Positions 46,701-58,841 of a stretch of DNA of 64,000 nt are shown piece after piece. The notes under the pieces are model-generated. The model was not told where the DNA came from, ran no database searches, and saw only the letters and a program-made list of their open reading frames with translations. Positions within the stretch are counted from its first letter, which is position 1. Each line of letters begins with the position of its first letter. The position numbers were made by a program, and so were the translations under genes. Source of the stretch: Areca catechu (Eukaryota > Streptophyta > Magnoliopsida > Arecales > Arecaceae); NCBI GenBank assembly GCA_021397845.1, contig CM038043.1, positions 123,837,013 to 123,901,012 on the forward strand, written 5' to 3'.

Positions 46701-46770
46701 AGGTCACACTCCCTCCATTCATTGCTTCAAGAGAGGTGAATTGCTTCACATCTCCTGTCATGTGCCTTGA
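43745..46770 (-). pseudogene. SIRE-C pol
   Basis: Read on the minus strand. The protease end MTGDVKQFTS starts at 46761. The GAG-pre-integrase block has WLWYRRLGHAS, where the first zinc His is Tyr, and CQACQFGK. The integrase core is at 46143-45790 (VIVDDFSRFTWIF, IRSDHGYEF, PQQNGVVERKN). RT is at 44949-44605 with MDVKSTFLNGF and the catalytic IYVDDIIFGATN, then the connection and RNase H at 44592-43813 (DADFAGCKLDRKST, AEAEYIAAGSC). Breaks near 46150, 45790, 45205, 44600, 44120 and 43813. Confidence 0.87.
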
Positions 46771-46889
46771 GCAACCACTATCAAGATATCAAAGTCTTTT
46801 ATTTTTCTTGGTTGCAAGACACACCTGCAATACAAATCAAGTTTTGTTTTTAGGTACCCAAGCCAACTTGGGTCCTTTAGGGTTAGCAC

Positions 46890-48563
46890 TTAAATTGGTT
46901 CCTTTTGGAACCCAAACTTTTTCATAAGTATTAATTTTTCTCATATTACATTGAAAAGATTTATGACCTTGTCTTTTGCATGAAAAACATGTTATGCTAG
47001 ATGATGCGGGTACAAAAAAGTTTTTGAAATACTTTTATTATCTTTGGGATCTATGACATAATCCTGCTTTGTTAAAAACTGCTCTTTGGTTGTTTAAAAG
47101 AAGATTTAGTTTTTCTGAACTATAGATAAACTTTTCAACAAAAGGTTTCACTTTATCAAGCTCATTTTTGTACTTTTATTTTTCAATTCTAAATCCTTAT
47201 TTTTCTTCAAAAGATCACCATTTGAAATAATAGTTTTGGATCTTTTTAAAACATCATTTTCCATTATTAGAGCATTGTTTTTCTTTTCTAAAATATGTAG
47301 TTTAGTTTTTAAATCACTAACTTCATTTAATAAAGAATTATTTTTATGAGAAAAACTATTTGCATGCTTTTTTAGTTTTTTATTTTTAGTTAAAATCAGT
47401 TTGTAATCATGCATTAATTCATCAAAGGCATTTCTTAATTCATCAAAAGTAAAATCTATTTCTGTATCAGAAATGACCTCTTCTTGCTCTTAATGTGCCA
47501 TGAAACATAGGTTTGCAATTTCAGCTTGTTCTTCTTCTGAACTGGAGTCCTCACTATCACTCCATGTGGCCATCTTTGCCTTTTCCTTAGCTTCTTCCTT
47601 GACTTCTTTAGGTGAAGGCGGTCGAATTTATAGTGTCTCAACTTCTTGCACTCAAAGCATGTAGGCATCTCCTTTTCCTTTTCCTTTTCTTTTTCCTTTT
47701 CTTTTTCTTTTCCCTTCTCTTTAGTTGATTGGAGCTTCTTCTTGTAAGGGAACTTTTTTCTCTTCATGAACTTCTAAATTTTCTTGCAAGAAGTGCTTCT
47801 TCACTTTCATCATCATCTTCTTCTTCGAATTCATCAATTTAGGATTCTTCTTATACAGTAGATTTGAATGTAATCCCCTTTTTTTTCTTATCCATATCCA
47901 TAGATTTCTGCTTCAAATTCAGCTCATAAGTCATGAGTGATCCCACCAATTGCTCCAATGGTAGCTTGTCAAGATCTTTAGCTTCTTGGATGGCAGTCAC
48001 CTTCGGATTCCATGATGTTGGAAGTGACCTGAGGATTTTGTTGACAAGATCAGTATTAGACATTATTTTTCCTAAACTTCTATTCCATTTACAATATTTG
48101 TAAATCTAGTGTACATATCAGTGGTAGATTCATTAGGTTCCATTCAGAATATTTCATATGTGTGTACTAACATGTTTACTTTAGTGTTTTTCACTTGATC
48201 GGTACCCTCTTGGGTAACTTCAAGTATGTCCCATATTTTCTTGGCAGATGTGCAAGTAGATATCCTATTAAATTCACTAGGATCTAATGCACAATAAATG
48301 ATTTTCATTACTCTCACATTGATCTCGGATTGTTTAATGTCATTTTCATCCCAATCTTCTTCGAGCTTTAGGATGGAAACACCATTAACCACAACCGAAG
48401 TAATATATGGACCTTTATCAACTACCTTCCACAAGTTATAATCAATTGAATGCATATATATTCTCATTCTAGTTTTCCAATAAGTATAATTTGATCTATT
48501 AAACAATGGAGGTTTATTTGAGGCTTGTCCCTCAACTACACTAGTACCAATAGGGGCTGCCAT
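46890..48563 (-). pseudogene. SIRE-C gag remnant
   Basis: ATG at 48563 opens MAAPIGTSVVEGQ, then NRSNYTYWKTRMRIYMHS and IWDILEVTQEGTD. A stop near 48146 and a shift precede LVNKILRSLPTSW. The Lys-Glu repeat lies near 47720-47674. The zinc knuckle is damaged: CFECKKLRHYKFDR has lost the Pro-Gly turn and the last Cys. The coiled-coil-like segment is at 47414-47148. Confidence 0.84.
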
Positions 48564-48605
48564 AGATCTTTACTCAAGGCGGTTAGACCTATAAATTGAG
48601 AACAT

Positions 48606-48618
48606 GGCTCTAATACCA
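48606..48618 (-). promoter_or_regulatory. Primer binding site of SIRE-C
   Basis: Minus strand TGGTATTAGAGCC, initiator Met tRNA type with one C-to-T change, two bases from the LTR. Confidence 0.88.
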
Positions 48619-49038
48619 CTTGTTATCCAGTAAGCAACCCAAGAGAGGGGGTGAATTGGATCTCTAAAAATTAATTGAATGCAATGCAACAGTATGTGAT
48701 CCAATCCAATAATTAAACTAAGTACTATGAATGCACATGAAGTGCTCTTAAGTAAGTGTGCAGCGAAAATATAAAGCAATAAAAGTAAGAGCAAGTAGAA
48801 GAGACAAGCAATCACAAACACAAGGAAGTATAGTGGTTCGGTGCTATCCAATGTACTTATATCCACTCTCCAAGATTTTCTTGAAAATTTACTATAATCT
48901 CAACCGATTATAGCCGATTAGTTTTCCAGGCTCACTAATCAAAACCTGATTTATTTTCACAAGGTTCACAAGTCAAAATCTCGGTTTTACGGGCTAACCA
49001 AGAACCTAAATGATTTTAAGGCTCACCACCAACCTTCC

Positions 49039-50695
49039 TGATGCAGGACAAAGGGGGGGCTAGGAAGATCATTGGAGAGTTGAGAAGTCTCATGTGATTA
49101 GGGTCAAGAAGGCGAAAAAAAGATGCAAGGGAAAGAAAGATGGATAGTCTACGGACTTGGGACTTACCTTCATGGAGAAACGTCGCACCTCTAAGGCATC
49201 CCACCCACCCCACTACATGCAGTCTAGGGCATCCCACCATCTCACTACATGCAGAGCCTAGGGCGTCCCACCCAAATCGCTACCTGGGACTTTGAAAGAA
49301 AATCTCCAAGATCATAGAGGGGACTCAACAAGGGAGAAGATAACTAGGGTCTCACACCCCTCGACACCCACAGGTGAAAGAAAGACGGGCCTCATGCCCA
49401 CTCCTAACGGAGGCAGAACCAAGAACACTCTTTTTAAAAATTCATATTCTTCATATAATATTCAAGAGAGGAGGTGCCTTTATATAGGCTTACAAAACTT
49501 GGGGTCCAAGTAAAGAATACAAGGCATGTAGCTCAAAAAAGGTAACATCCCAAACCTACTATGTTTGTAGCCTGAAAACATGGTAGAAAACTAAATACAA
49601 TCCTCCCCATATGGTAGAAAAATCAAACTAATCCTAATTTAAAACTAATTTAAAAAAACTTCTCAACTGGTCCATACATCTAGATTTAAAATAAATAAAA
49701 TAAAATCCAAATTCATCAAGATCCGTGCTGAGTTACTTTGGAATTTGTGCAGGTCTGATGATTGTGTAGAAAATTCATGCTCTAAGAAGCATGCTACTTT
49801 GAGAAGTGTGCTACTCTGAGAAGCATGCTGCTTTGAGAAGTGTGCAAAGCTATTTCTGCTGCTCTGAGATCTATGCAGATTTCTGACCCTGTGACTATGG
49901 AATAGAGGGGCAATGATGGACGAGGGACTTGCGGGGAGGCACGACCGGCGGCTGGGGAAAGGTGGTGGTCGAAGATGAACGAGACGAAGGAGGGGGCGGT
50001 GGTGGAAATTTGGATGGATGGAGACCGGCAGGGCGGCGGCGAGGCGATGCGGGCGGCACGGAGGTGCCAGTTTTGGACGACACACGGAGCCGCACGCGGA
50101 GTAGCGCATCGTAGCACCGGTGCAGGCAGCAGCATGTGGGTGCGGGCGCAGCACAGGGCACGACCACGGTGTAGGGCACGGTCGTGGGTGCAGACGCAGT
50201 GCAGGGCGGTGCGAGGGGGGCATCGTAGTGGGCTCTCGTGGGCGCGGCGCAACCGCGGTGCAAGGCTCGGGGTGCGAGTGCGGCGAAGAGTGCAAGCTCG
50301 CTGGTTGCTCGTCCTAGGCAGGGAAGATGACTGCTCGACCGACGATGTGGAGATCTGGCAGGGCACGTTGGAGTCTTCGTGGCAGCAGGGGAGGTGGATG
50401 GTGGGACGGGCATCGATCGGAGATGACCGACGCTGGCGGGTTGGGTGGCCGGCGTAGGGAAGGGAGGAGATCCGGCGGTGCATCGGTTAGGAACGGAGGG
50501 GAGGGGAGCTTGGATCTGGGCTGAAAGGTGGAGAAGATGACAGGAATAACCTAGGGATAAATTTGGGATAAGTCTAGAATAAAATGGGAATAGTGGGGAT
50601 AGATGGAATAGCTAGAATAAGAAAATATAAAATAAAATAAAATAAAATATGGGGTTAAAAAAGAAAAACTTGGATGGGTTTTGATGTCCCCATCA
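49039..50695 (-). repeat. Left (3') LTR of LO
   Basis: 1657 bp. It includes a strongly GC- and CpG-rich core at about 49920-50520, where long open frames exist on both strands; they are compositional and show no domain. GGAATA-type short repeats lie at 50540-50620. Confidence 0.87.
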
Positions 50696-50829
50696 TTCCT
50701 CTGGGATGGGGAAAACTTGACTTCGTCGAGTTAGGCTCGCTGCAATTTTTTTTTCTCTTCTTTTTTTTCTCTCTTTCTTTTCTTTCTTTTTTTTTTAACC
50801 CTAATCCTCTCCTGCTCTGATACTAAAAT
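50696..50829 (-). other. LO interior: polypurine tract and primer site only
   Basis: Minus-strand CCCAGAGGAA next to the left LTR is a likely polypurine tract. Minus-strand TAGTATCAGAGCAGG (50811-50825) is an initiator-Met-type primer site with one mismatch, four bases from the right LTR. The rest is a pyrimidine tract. No coding capacity. Confidence 0.78.
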
Positions 50830-51267
50830 TAATGCAGGATAAAGGGGGGGCTAGGAGGATCGTTGGAGAGCTGAGAAGTCTCCTATGATCAGGGTCAAGA
50901 AGGTGGAAGAAAGAAGTAGGGGAAAGAAAGATGGATACTCTATGGACTTGGGACTTACCTTCATGGAGAGACGTCGCACCTCGAGGGCATCCCACCCACC
51001 CCACTACATGCAATCTAGGGCGTCCCACCTAAATCGCTACCTGGGGCCTTGAAAGAAAAGCTCCAAGATCATAGAGGGGACTTAGCAAGGGAGAAGATAA
51101 CTAGGGCTTCACACCCCTCGATGCTTGAAAGCGAAGGTAGTGGGATCTCACACCCCTCGACACCTGTAGGTGAAGGAAAGATAGGCCTCATGCCCACTCC
51201 TAACGGAGGCAGAACAAAGAACACTTTTTAAAAATTCATATTCTTCATATATTATTCAAGAGAGGAG

Positions 51268-53645
51268 TGTTGGGATTGTTGACCAAGGTGGAAACATAGA
51301 TTTCAAAATTTTTATCTTATGAAATATATACCAAACCCTTTAGCTCTAGATCTCCTTAAAAAAAAAAATTAAAATATATATCAACATATACATGATTTAA
51401 ATATATATATATATGTAAGTACAAACCTGTACCGCAATATCCAAAATGCAAATCTCCACCAGGTGCCCAAATGTTCACCCTCCAATGGTGATCCACACGG
51501 AGAAGAGATGAAGACAACAACTTCTTGATCTTGGATCCTCTTCTTGAATTCTTTTTCAAGAATTCAATTCTTGGACTTATAGGCTGGAATTTTCTTTCTT
51601 GAAAATTCCCTTTCTCCCTTCTTTCCTCTTCTTGATCCTTTCCTCAACTTCAATCCTTGTAGAAAATTCTTATTTGAAGTGGAAGAAAAATTAAGACAAG
51701 TAATGTCTTAATTCAAGAAAGAAAAGAGACCCTTCCTGTTTCTTTCCTTTACCATTCAAGACCTTCCTCTTATTCTTATTTAGGGTCAGAGTTTCGACAG
51801 AGGATACCTCTGTAAGGAAAACAATACCCAACAAGAACAAGGGGAAGGAGTATTCTGGAGAGGAAGAAAGGAAATCTGATCTCTGAATTATCTTACATGA
51901 AAACCCCCGAGAACCCAACCCTATTTATAGATATCAGAGGGGTGTCTTTTCAAAAACAACGCAACCCTCTGCTATCCCAAGAATCACGTTCTTTCCATCC
52001 TCACGCGTCCCCTCAGATTTTTCACGCCTTTCCTGATTTATTTCAAGATTTTCCGATGAAGAAAAATCTCGGAAGAAACCTCAGAAAAGTCGCGATGTTC
52101 TGAGACGAAGTTGCAACCGAAAAGCAACGGATTTCTTCTGGCCATCTGATCTTGATCCAAGGGACTCCAGATGAGACACCTAAAGAAAATATTTTCCGCC
52201 CCCTCCCATCTGGTTTTCATGGTAAAAGAAGTCCCCACGCGTGTGAAGAGGAGTCCACGCGCGTGGACTCTTCCTTTGGTGCGCGCGCGTGGGAAAGATG
52301 GCTTGGGTGGTCTTGGGAAAAGGGTTTAAATTGATTTTTAATCAATGGGTTTAGCCACGGGTTAGCCCAAAGTCCCAAAATTTAAATTAGACTCTAATTA
52401 GGTTCAATTAGAACCCAATTAAGCCCAATTCAGAACCAAATTCGAATCCAATTCGAATAGAAGTTGGGTCTGCAACACATGCTAGTGTGTTTGTCCTGCA
52501 AACATGATTTAATTCTAAATTAAATCCCTCATCGACTCTCTTTTGTGTGTGACCCATTGGGTTCCATATCTAGCCAGCAGTAGGTCTGAGTGCTATTTGA
52601 CTTAATTCGGTTAGATCTCAACTAAGCCGATTTAGGTCAACTCAAGCTAGCTCGACTTGGTCAATTAGAATCTAATTCTAATTAACTGATTTAAATTATC
52701 ATAATTTTAATCATTTCCCTACAATACAAGATTGACGTCTAGCAAAGTATCATGTCTACCCGAAAGATGTGGAATTTTGGTGGAATTACCAAAATATCCT
52801 TCAGTGGTGAGTTACAGGGCAATTCAGTCCTTTGATCAACTTGCATCCTGAATATGATTATGTATATGAATACCTTGTCAAATCCAATTTCATATTCATC
52901 CCTAGCTCAATCTTTTTAATGATGATTCATTAATGAACTATTAGAAACTACTTCTAATGTTCATACTTTGATCAAAGATTTCCCGAATCATCATTTGATC
53001 GAAATTGGCTGGATGCAATATCCTCTTACTAGGGTTGATCAATTCCTTGTTGACCTACTCACAACCTTCATATACAATCCACCATATCCAGTATCACCTC
53101 ATGCATAACTCAGTGTTATGATTGAGTGTGAACCAAAATATGGATTCATGTATATAAGGTACCATGTCAGTTTCAAGTCAAAGGACCACATGCACTACTC
53201 CCACTATGAGAAATATCTATTGACAAACAGATAAGGTTCCATTAGATATTCTCAATCTCGATCTATTTAGTGAACTCATTCTCTAATGAGCACCCACATC
53301 CTAGTATTAGTGTCAAACACAAGTGACTGTGAGATCAGTCACCCTCATATATAGGAAGTGCTGATCTTTACCAGAAACATTGATCCCCTACTCAATGTCC
53401 CATTGACCAGGAATATTTTAGATTAGGGTTTTAAGGCTTTAGGTCTCACTGGTATGATCTCATCATAACCCTAGAACCATAGCCCTAATCTATGGAGTTC
53501 ATCATATAATAATTAAGATACAGCGTATGATGAAAATAATGCCTTTATTGAATGATAATGTCAATACATTGATTTTTGGGATGGATAAGGAAAAATCCTA
53601 ACAAAATATAATATTTCGATTGGCCTTTAGGGCATAATCCTTTCA
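51268..53645 (-). repeat. Left (3') LTR of COP-D
   Basis: 2378 bp, TGTTGGGATTG to ATCCTTTCA on the plus strand. It agrees with 58842-61215 over long identical runs. A purine run (GTGGGAGAT on the minus strand, 53646-53654) beside it is the likely polypurine tract. Confidence 0.95.
51921..51930 (-). promoter_or_regulatory. Probable TATA box in COP-D 3' LTR
   Basis: Minus strand CTATAAATAG, a strong TATA consensus, conserved in the other LTR (59492-59501). Likely the core promoter for minus-strand transcription. Confidence 0.6.
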
Positions 53646-53659
53646 ATCTCCCACTTGCA

Positions 53660-55200
53660 CTAAAGCCAATCGCCTTTAAATTTTAACCCCATACAATCGA
53701 GGTGGCGATCAAACTCTCGTTGTGGTAGAGCCTTAGTGAACGGGTCTGCTATGTTGTTCTTCGTTTCAACTCTTTTAATGCAGACTTCTTGTCTTTCGAC
53801 AATCTCTCGAACAAGATGGAAGCGTCTCAGAATGTGCTTTGATTTGTGATGGGCTCTTGGTTCCTTTGCTTGAGCAACAGCCCCAATATTATCACAGTAA
53901 AGTGGTACTGGACCTTCAATCTCAGGAACAACGCCCAACTCTGATATGAACTTCTTCATCCAGACAGCTTCCTTGGCAGCTTCACTAACAGCAATGTACT
54001 CTGCCTCAGTTGTTGAGTCAGCTACAGTCTGCTGTTTAGAACTCTTCCAACTTACAGCTCCTCCATTTAGGGTAAAGACATACCCAGATATAGATTTACT
54101 GTCATCTGGATCTGATTGAAAACTAGAATCTGAATAAGCTTCTAATTTAAGAACAGATCCATCGTATATTAGAAAAATATCCTTAGTCCTTCTTAAGTAC
54201 TTAAGAATATTTTTCACAGCCTTCCAGTGATCCTCTCATAGATCAGCCTGAAATCTACAGGCTATACCTAAGGCATATGCCACATCAGGCCTGGTACATA
54301 ACATAGCATACATAATAGACCCTACTGCCAAAGCATAAGGTATAGAATTCATTCTATTTCTTTCTTCAGGTGTCTTAGGAGACATCTTTTTAGAAAGATG
54401 TATGCCATGACCAATAGGTAAGTAACCTCTTTTACTTTTCTCCATGCTAAATCTTTTTAGCACTTGGTCAATGTACTTAGACTGGGATAAACCTAGCATC
54501 CTCTTGGATCTATCTCTATAGATCTTTATGCCCAGTATATAAGATGCTTCTCCCAAGTCTTTCATGGAAAACTGTTTAGATAACCACACCTTGACTGATT
54601 GTAACATTGGGATATCATTTCCAATGAGTAGTATGTCATCTACATACAGAACCAAGAAAACTATGGCACTCCCACTAGTCTTCTTATACACACAAGGTTC
54701 ATCCTCATTTTTGATAAAATCAAATTCTTTGATTGTCTTATCAAATCGGATGTTCCAACTCCTTGATGCTTGTTTTAATCCATAAATGGATTTCTTCAGC
54801 CTACATACCTGATTAGGTCTAGTCTCCAAGACAAAACCTTCTGGCTATGACATATAAACCTCTTCCTCAAGGAAACCATTGAGGAATGCGGTTTTCACAT
54901 CCATCTGCCAGATTTCATAATCATGATATGCTGCTATAGCAAGCATGATCCGAATAGATTTGAGCATGGCAACAGGAGAAAATGTTTCATCATAATCTAT
55001 TCCCTGTTTTTGTCTGAAACCCTTAGCCACTAATCTGGCTTTATACGTTTCGACTTGGCCATCTGTCCCAATCTTTTTCTTATAAACCCATTTGCATCCA
55101 ATAGGATTAACACCCTCTGGTGCATCAACCAAAGTCCAGACTTGGTTGACATACATGGAGTCCATTTCGGATCTCATGGCTTCCAGCCATCTGTCGAGTC
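53660..55200 (-). pseudogene. COP-D reverse transcriptase and RNase H
   Basis: RT starts near 55200 with MRSEMDSMYVNQVWTLVDAP and KARLVAKGFRQKQGIDYDE, then IWQMDVKTAFLNGFLEEEV. A stop at 54845 precedes RLKKSIYGLKQASRSW. The catalytic LYVDDILLIGND lies at about 54650-54615. RNase H is at 54217-53660 (YSDSSFQSDPDD, STTEAEYIAVSEAAKE, ADPFTKALPQREFD). A stop near 54236 separates RT from RNase H. A frameshift near 55200 separates it from the integrase tail. Catalytic motifs are intact. Confidence 0.92.
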
Positions 55201-56330
55201 ACTACTCATGACAGCATCCGTATAGGTTAGAGGCTCATCATTTTCAATGATTCGGGCTTCATTATTTTCAATAATGAACCCATACCTCTCAGGTGCATGT
55301 CGCATCCTATCAGACCTACGGATAGGAGTGGTGTGCTCAGGTTCTATACTAACTATGTTATGATTTGGTTGAGATGTACCTATTTATTGAACTTCTTCAA
55401 GTTCAATATTTCTCCCACTGCCCTTTTGTAGGATGAATTCTTTCTCCATAAAAGTGGCATGCCTACTGACTAAAACCTTTTGTTCAGTAGGGTGGTAGAA
55501 CAGATATCCTATACTATCTTTAGAATATCCTACAAATAGACACTTATCTGCTCTAGCATCTAGCTTATATCCAAAATTTCTTTTGACATAAGCTGGACAT
55601 CCCCATATCTTAAGATATTTAAGATTGAGTTTCCTTCCCCTCCATAATTCATATGGAGTACTAGAAACAGATTTAGATGGTACTCTATTTAAAATATTAG
55701 CCACGGTTTCCAAGGCATATCCCCAGAAAGAAACAGGTAACTCAGTGAAGCACATCATGGACCGTACAATATCTAACAAAGTACGATTTCTCCTTTCAGC
55801 AACACCATTTAATTGTGGTGTATAAGGAGGAGTCCATTCAGAGATGATCCCCTTTTCTTTAAGGTGATCAAGAATCTCGGTGGATAAGTATTCACCTCCT
55901 CTATCTGATCGAAGGATCTTAATACTTTTCCCCGTTTGTTTCTCTACCATACTTTGATACTCTAGGAATTTTTCAAAAGCTTCGGACTTATGTTTCATTA
56001 GATACACAAATCCGTACCTTGAAAAATCATCAGTGAATGTGATGAAATATGAGTATCCATCCTTGGCCTGAGTTGTCATAGGCCCACATACATCTGTGTG
56101 TATGAGTCCTAATAACTCAGTTGTCCTTTCATTATGTCCACTAAATGGAGTCTTGGTCATTTTATCCATGAGACATGATTCACAAGTTCCTAATGATTCA
56201 TAGTCATAAGGATTAAGGAAATTTTCCTTGTATAACTTTTTAATCCTTTGCTCACTAATATGTCCAAGACGACAGTGCCAAAGTAAAGTATTGTTCACAT
56301 CATCTCTCTTTCGTTTGTTACTAACATGAA
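55201..56330 (-). pseudogene. COP-D integrase
   Basis: Open frame 56298-55384. The zinc domain has HCRLGHISEQR and CESCLMDK. The DDE core has Asp in IHTDVCGP, Asp in ILRSDRGGEY and Glu in NGVAERRNR; all three are present. The C-terminal part includes FWGYALETVANILNRVPS and the YELWRGRKLNLKYLKIWGC block. A linker with one stop near 55383 follows to the RT. The integrase itself looks intact. Confidence 0.92.
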
Positions 56331-56369
56331 GTATATTGTCATCAGTAGATAGAGTTAAAAGACCATTGC

Positions 56370-56801
56370 AAAATATGCCATAAAATATTATTTCATTAAA
56401 AAACTGATTGAGTAGCCACTGCTCATTACATTCATAGTATAACCTTGTTTAATTAACAAGGGTACAGATATGATGTTTCTAATGACCTTAGGCATATAAT
56501 AACAACTTTTCAATTCTAAAATCTTCCCAGAAGGCAGCTTCAATATATAAATCCCTACAGCTTCTGCTTGGATGGAATCTCCTCCAGCACTGTAGAGCTC
56601 GAAGTCTCCTTCCTTCAAAACTCTAATGTTCCGCAATCCCTGCAATGATTTGTAGATATGATGACCACAAGCGGTATCCAATACCCAAGAGTTTGAATTA
56701 GAAGAGTCTAATGACAAAATTGCATGTATCTCATACATACCTTTTGGTGCATCACTAGCACCAGGCTTCACACTTGCAAGGTAAACCTTGCAGTTTCTTT
56801 T
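56370..56801 (-). pseudogene. COP-D protease
   Basis: The aspartic protease site reads WVLDTACGHHI (about 56695-56663), with Ala where most aspartic proteases have Gly; DTA occurs in some plant Copia elements. Then the LKEGDFELYSAGG and LKSCYYMPKVIRNIISV blocks. The stop at 56388 breaks the junction to integrase. Confidence 0.85.
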
Positions 56802-57560
56802 TCAGTGACCCGGCTTGCTACAATGAAAGCAGGTCATTTGTCCAGAGGCCTTCTTTCCTTTCTTTTTCTTGATGCCCCCTTTAGGGTTCATCCTCCTCTT
56901 GGAACCCTTTTTGCCTGTTTTCTTCTTGTTTATTCCATCCACAAGAAGAAGTGGAGCCTTATTTTTCTTTAAATGGCTCTCTGCCATTTTCAACATATTC
57001 AACAGCTCAAGCAAGGAAGAATTAAGTTTGTTCATATGATAATTGAGAACAAACTGTGAAAATGACTCTGGGAGTGACTGCAGGATTAAATCCTGATTCA
57101 ACTCCCCATCCATAACAAAACCCAATTGACCTAATCGGGTGATTAGGTCAATAACCTTTAATACATGGTCTTGTACAGATGTTCCTTTTGTCATCCTTGC
57201 ACGGAATAACTGCTTAGATATTTCATATCTAGCAGTTCGACTATGTTCTTCATAAAGTTCTTTTAGATTCAGCATTATGGAGTTAGTGTCCATGCTTTCA
57301 TGTTGCCTCTGCAACTCATTGGTCATAGAGGCAAGCATTATACATTTGACAGTAAGTGAGTCATTTTGCCACATGTTATATGTGGTCTTTTCCTCTTGCG
57401 AGGCATCTTCCCCTAATGGTTCCAAGGTAGGGGTATCAAGAATATAAGAAAGTCTTTCTTGGCTGAGTACTATCTTCAGGTTTCTCAACCAATCAACATA
57501 GTTTGGTCCAGTCAACTTATTGGCATCAAGAATGCTACGGAGTGAGAGTGAAAAGGCCAT
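56802..57560 (-). pseudogene. COP-D gag
   Basis: ATG at 57560 opens MAFSLSLRSILDANKLTGP, then the gag blocks WQNDSLTVKCIMLASM, YEISKQLFRARM and LITRLGQLGFVMDGE, a Lys-rich region and a zinc knuckle CFHCSKPGH. The next codon is TGA where Trp is usual, after which KRNCK continues in frame, so a single change ends gag inside the knuckle. Length of the gag part (about 250 residues) is normal. Confidence 0.92.
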
Positions 57561-57748
57561 TTAATCTACATTAACAAAGAACATTACATAAGCAAACAAC
57601 CAATGTTGACAAAACATAATTAAATTAGGACTTTAACTTAATTATGTCTCCCACTATTTTATCAAGCATCATAACCCTCCATATGATGATCGAGAAAATC
57701 CTAATTGATTTTCTTAGTGGGGTTGAGATCCTAATTCCTTATAAAAGA

Positions 57749-58047
57749 CCTTGTGTGTACACAACAAATCTTATATAAGTTCAAAGGTAGGAAAACTCTT
57801 TCCAATTGTAACTAATACAATTCTCAACTTATCTTGGCCTCTAAAATATTAATAGCCTTGTGTGTGCACAACAAACTATAATATTTTAGTTAAGTCTGAC
57901 CCTTCATTGCTATATAGTCATGATATTAATTATAATACCCTTGTGTGTATACAACAAAGTATTATATTAAATCATGCCATAAACTTCAAATGCACCAAAT
58001 TAAAATTATGTCAGTCACCATAAGAGGCCTTGTGTGTACACAACAAA
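57749..58047. repeat. Four copies of a TGTGTACACA-type palindrome in COP-D leader
   Basis: CTTGTGTGTACACAACAAA at 57750 and 58029, with one-base variants TGTGTGCACA (57858) and TGTGTATACA (57940). Spaced 80 to 110 bp. Confidence 0.88.
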
Positions 58048-58404
58048 CCTAATATGAATCATAACATAATAATGACTTGGCATGAAGGAAGGCCACATGT
58101 AGTGAATATTACACTAAGCATATCAATCAATAATTAAGTTAATCTTATCGGCCAGGTAAGTGGGAGAGTGGTGGGAGTCCCCCCATTGCTTTCCTTAGAC
58201 ACCAATAAGAATTGGCCAGGTCAGTCAACGGAACCAATTAAAAACCACGTCCTCTTTATCGATCATGAACCACTTTTCCTAGACACCGAATGATCAATTA
58301 ATCATATTGATTATTTCACTTTTGGTATATGACACTACAACTTAATATAATTTGAAAGAGGGCTTTATTAAAACAAAGCACATTCTATATATATAATTAA
58401 GCAA

Positions 58405-58694
58405 ATATGTGCCAAGTGTGTCATCATACTAGGACAACCATTTACCACATAATGGATCCACCATTATGCCAGGGAAACCTTATTTCAGTATGATGACTGG
58501 AAGGCTAAACATATCTCTATACAAATTAGGTTTGAGTGAAAATCTTAATTAGTGGCATACATCAAACATATATGCTCAATTAACACAAATATGTGATTAG
58601 TGTCTCATCATTCTAGGACAACCATTTACCACATAATGGATCCACCATTATGCCAGGGCAACCTTATTTCAGAATGATGACTGGATTACTAAAC
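58405..58694. repeat. Direct duplication in COP-D leader
   Basis: ACCATTTACCACATAATGGA starts at 58437 and again at 58621 (period 184 bp). Each copy spans about 100 bp, through GCCAGGG and the ATGATGACTGGA end. Confidence 0.9.
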
Positions 58695-58827
58695 ATATCT
58701 CTACAACAATTAGGGTTTAAGTGAAAACCCTAATTGGTGACAATACATCAAACACAAACCACATCATATGTAAATTATCTACATATGCCTATAAAAATCA
58801 GCATATATATTTTAATCCTGATAAGGA

Positions 58828-58840
58828 GGCTCTGATACCA
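58828..58840 (-). promoter_or_regulatory. Primer binding site of COP-D
   Basis: Minus strand TGGTATCAGAGCC, perfect initiator Met tRNA type, one base from the LTR. Confidence 0.95.
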
Positions 58841-58841
58841 A

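Larger units (their letters stand above)
57561..58827 (-). other. COP-D leader with internal repeats
   Basis: 1.27 kb between primer site and gag. It holds four dispersed copies of a TTGTGTGTACACAACAA-like palindrome and a direct duplication with a 184-bp period. No coding frame. Confidence 0.8.

Noticed and set aside
49663..50524. Overlapping open frames on both strands in the LO LTR
   Set aside because: Compositional frames in a CpG-rich stretch, repeated in the other LTR with breaks; no recognisable protein.
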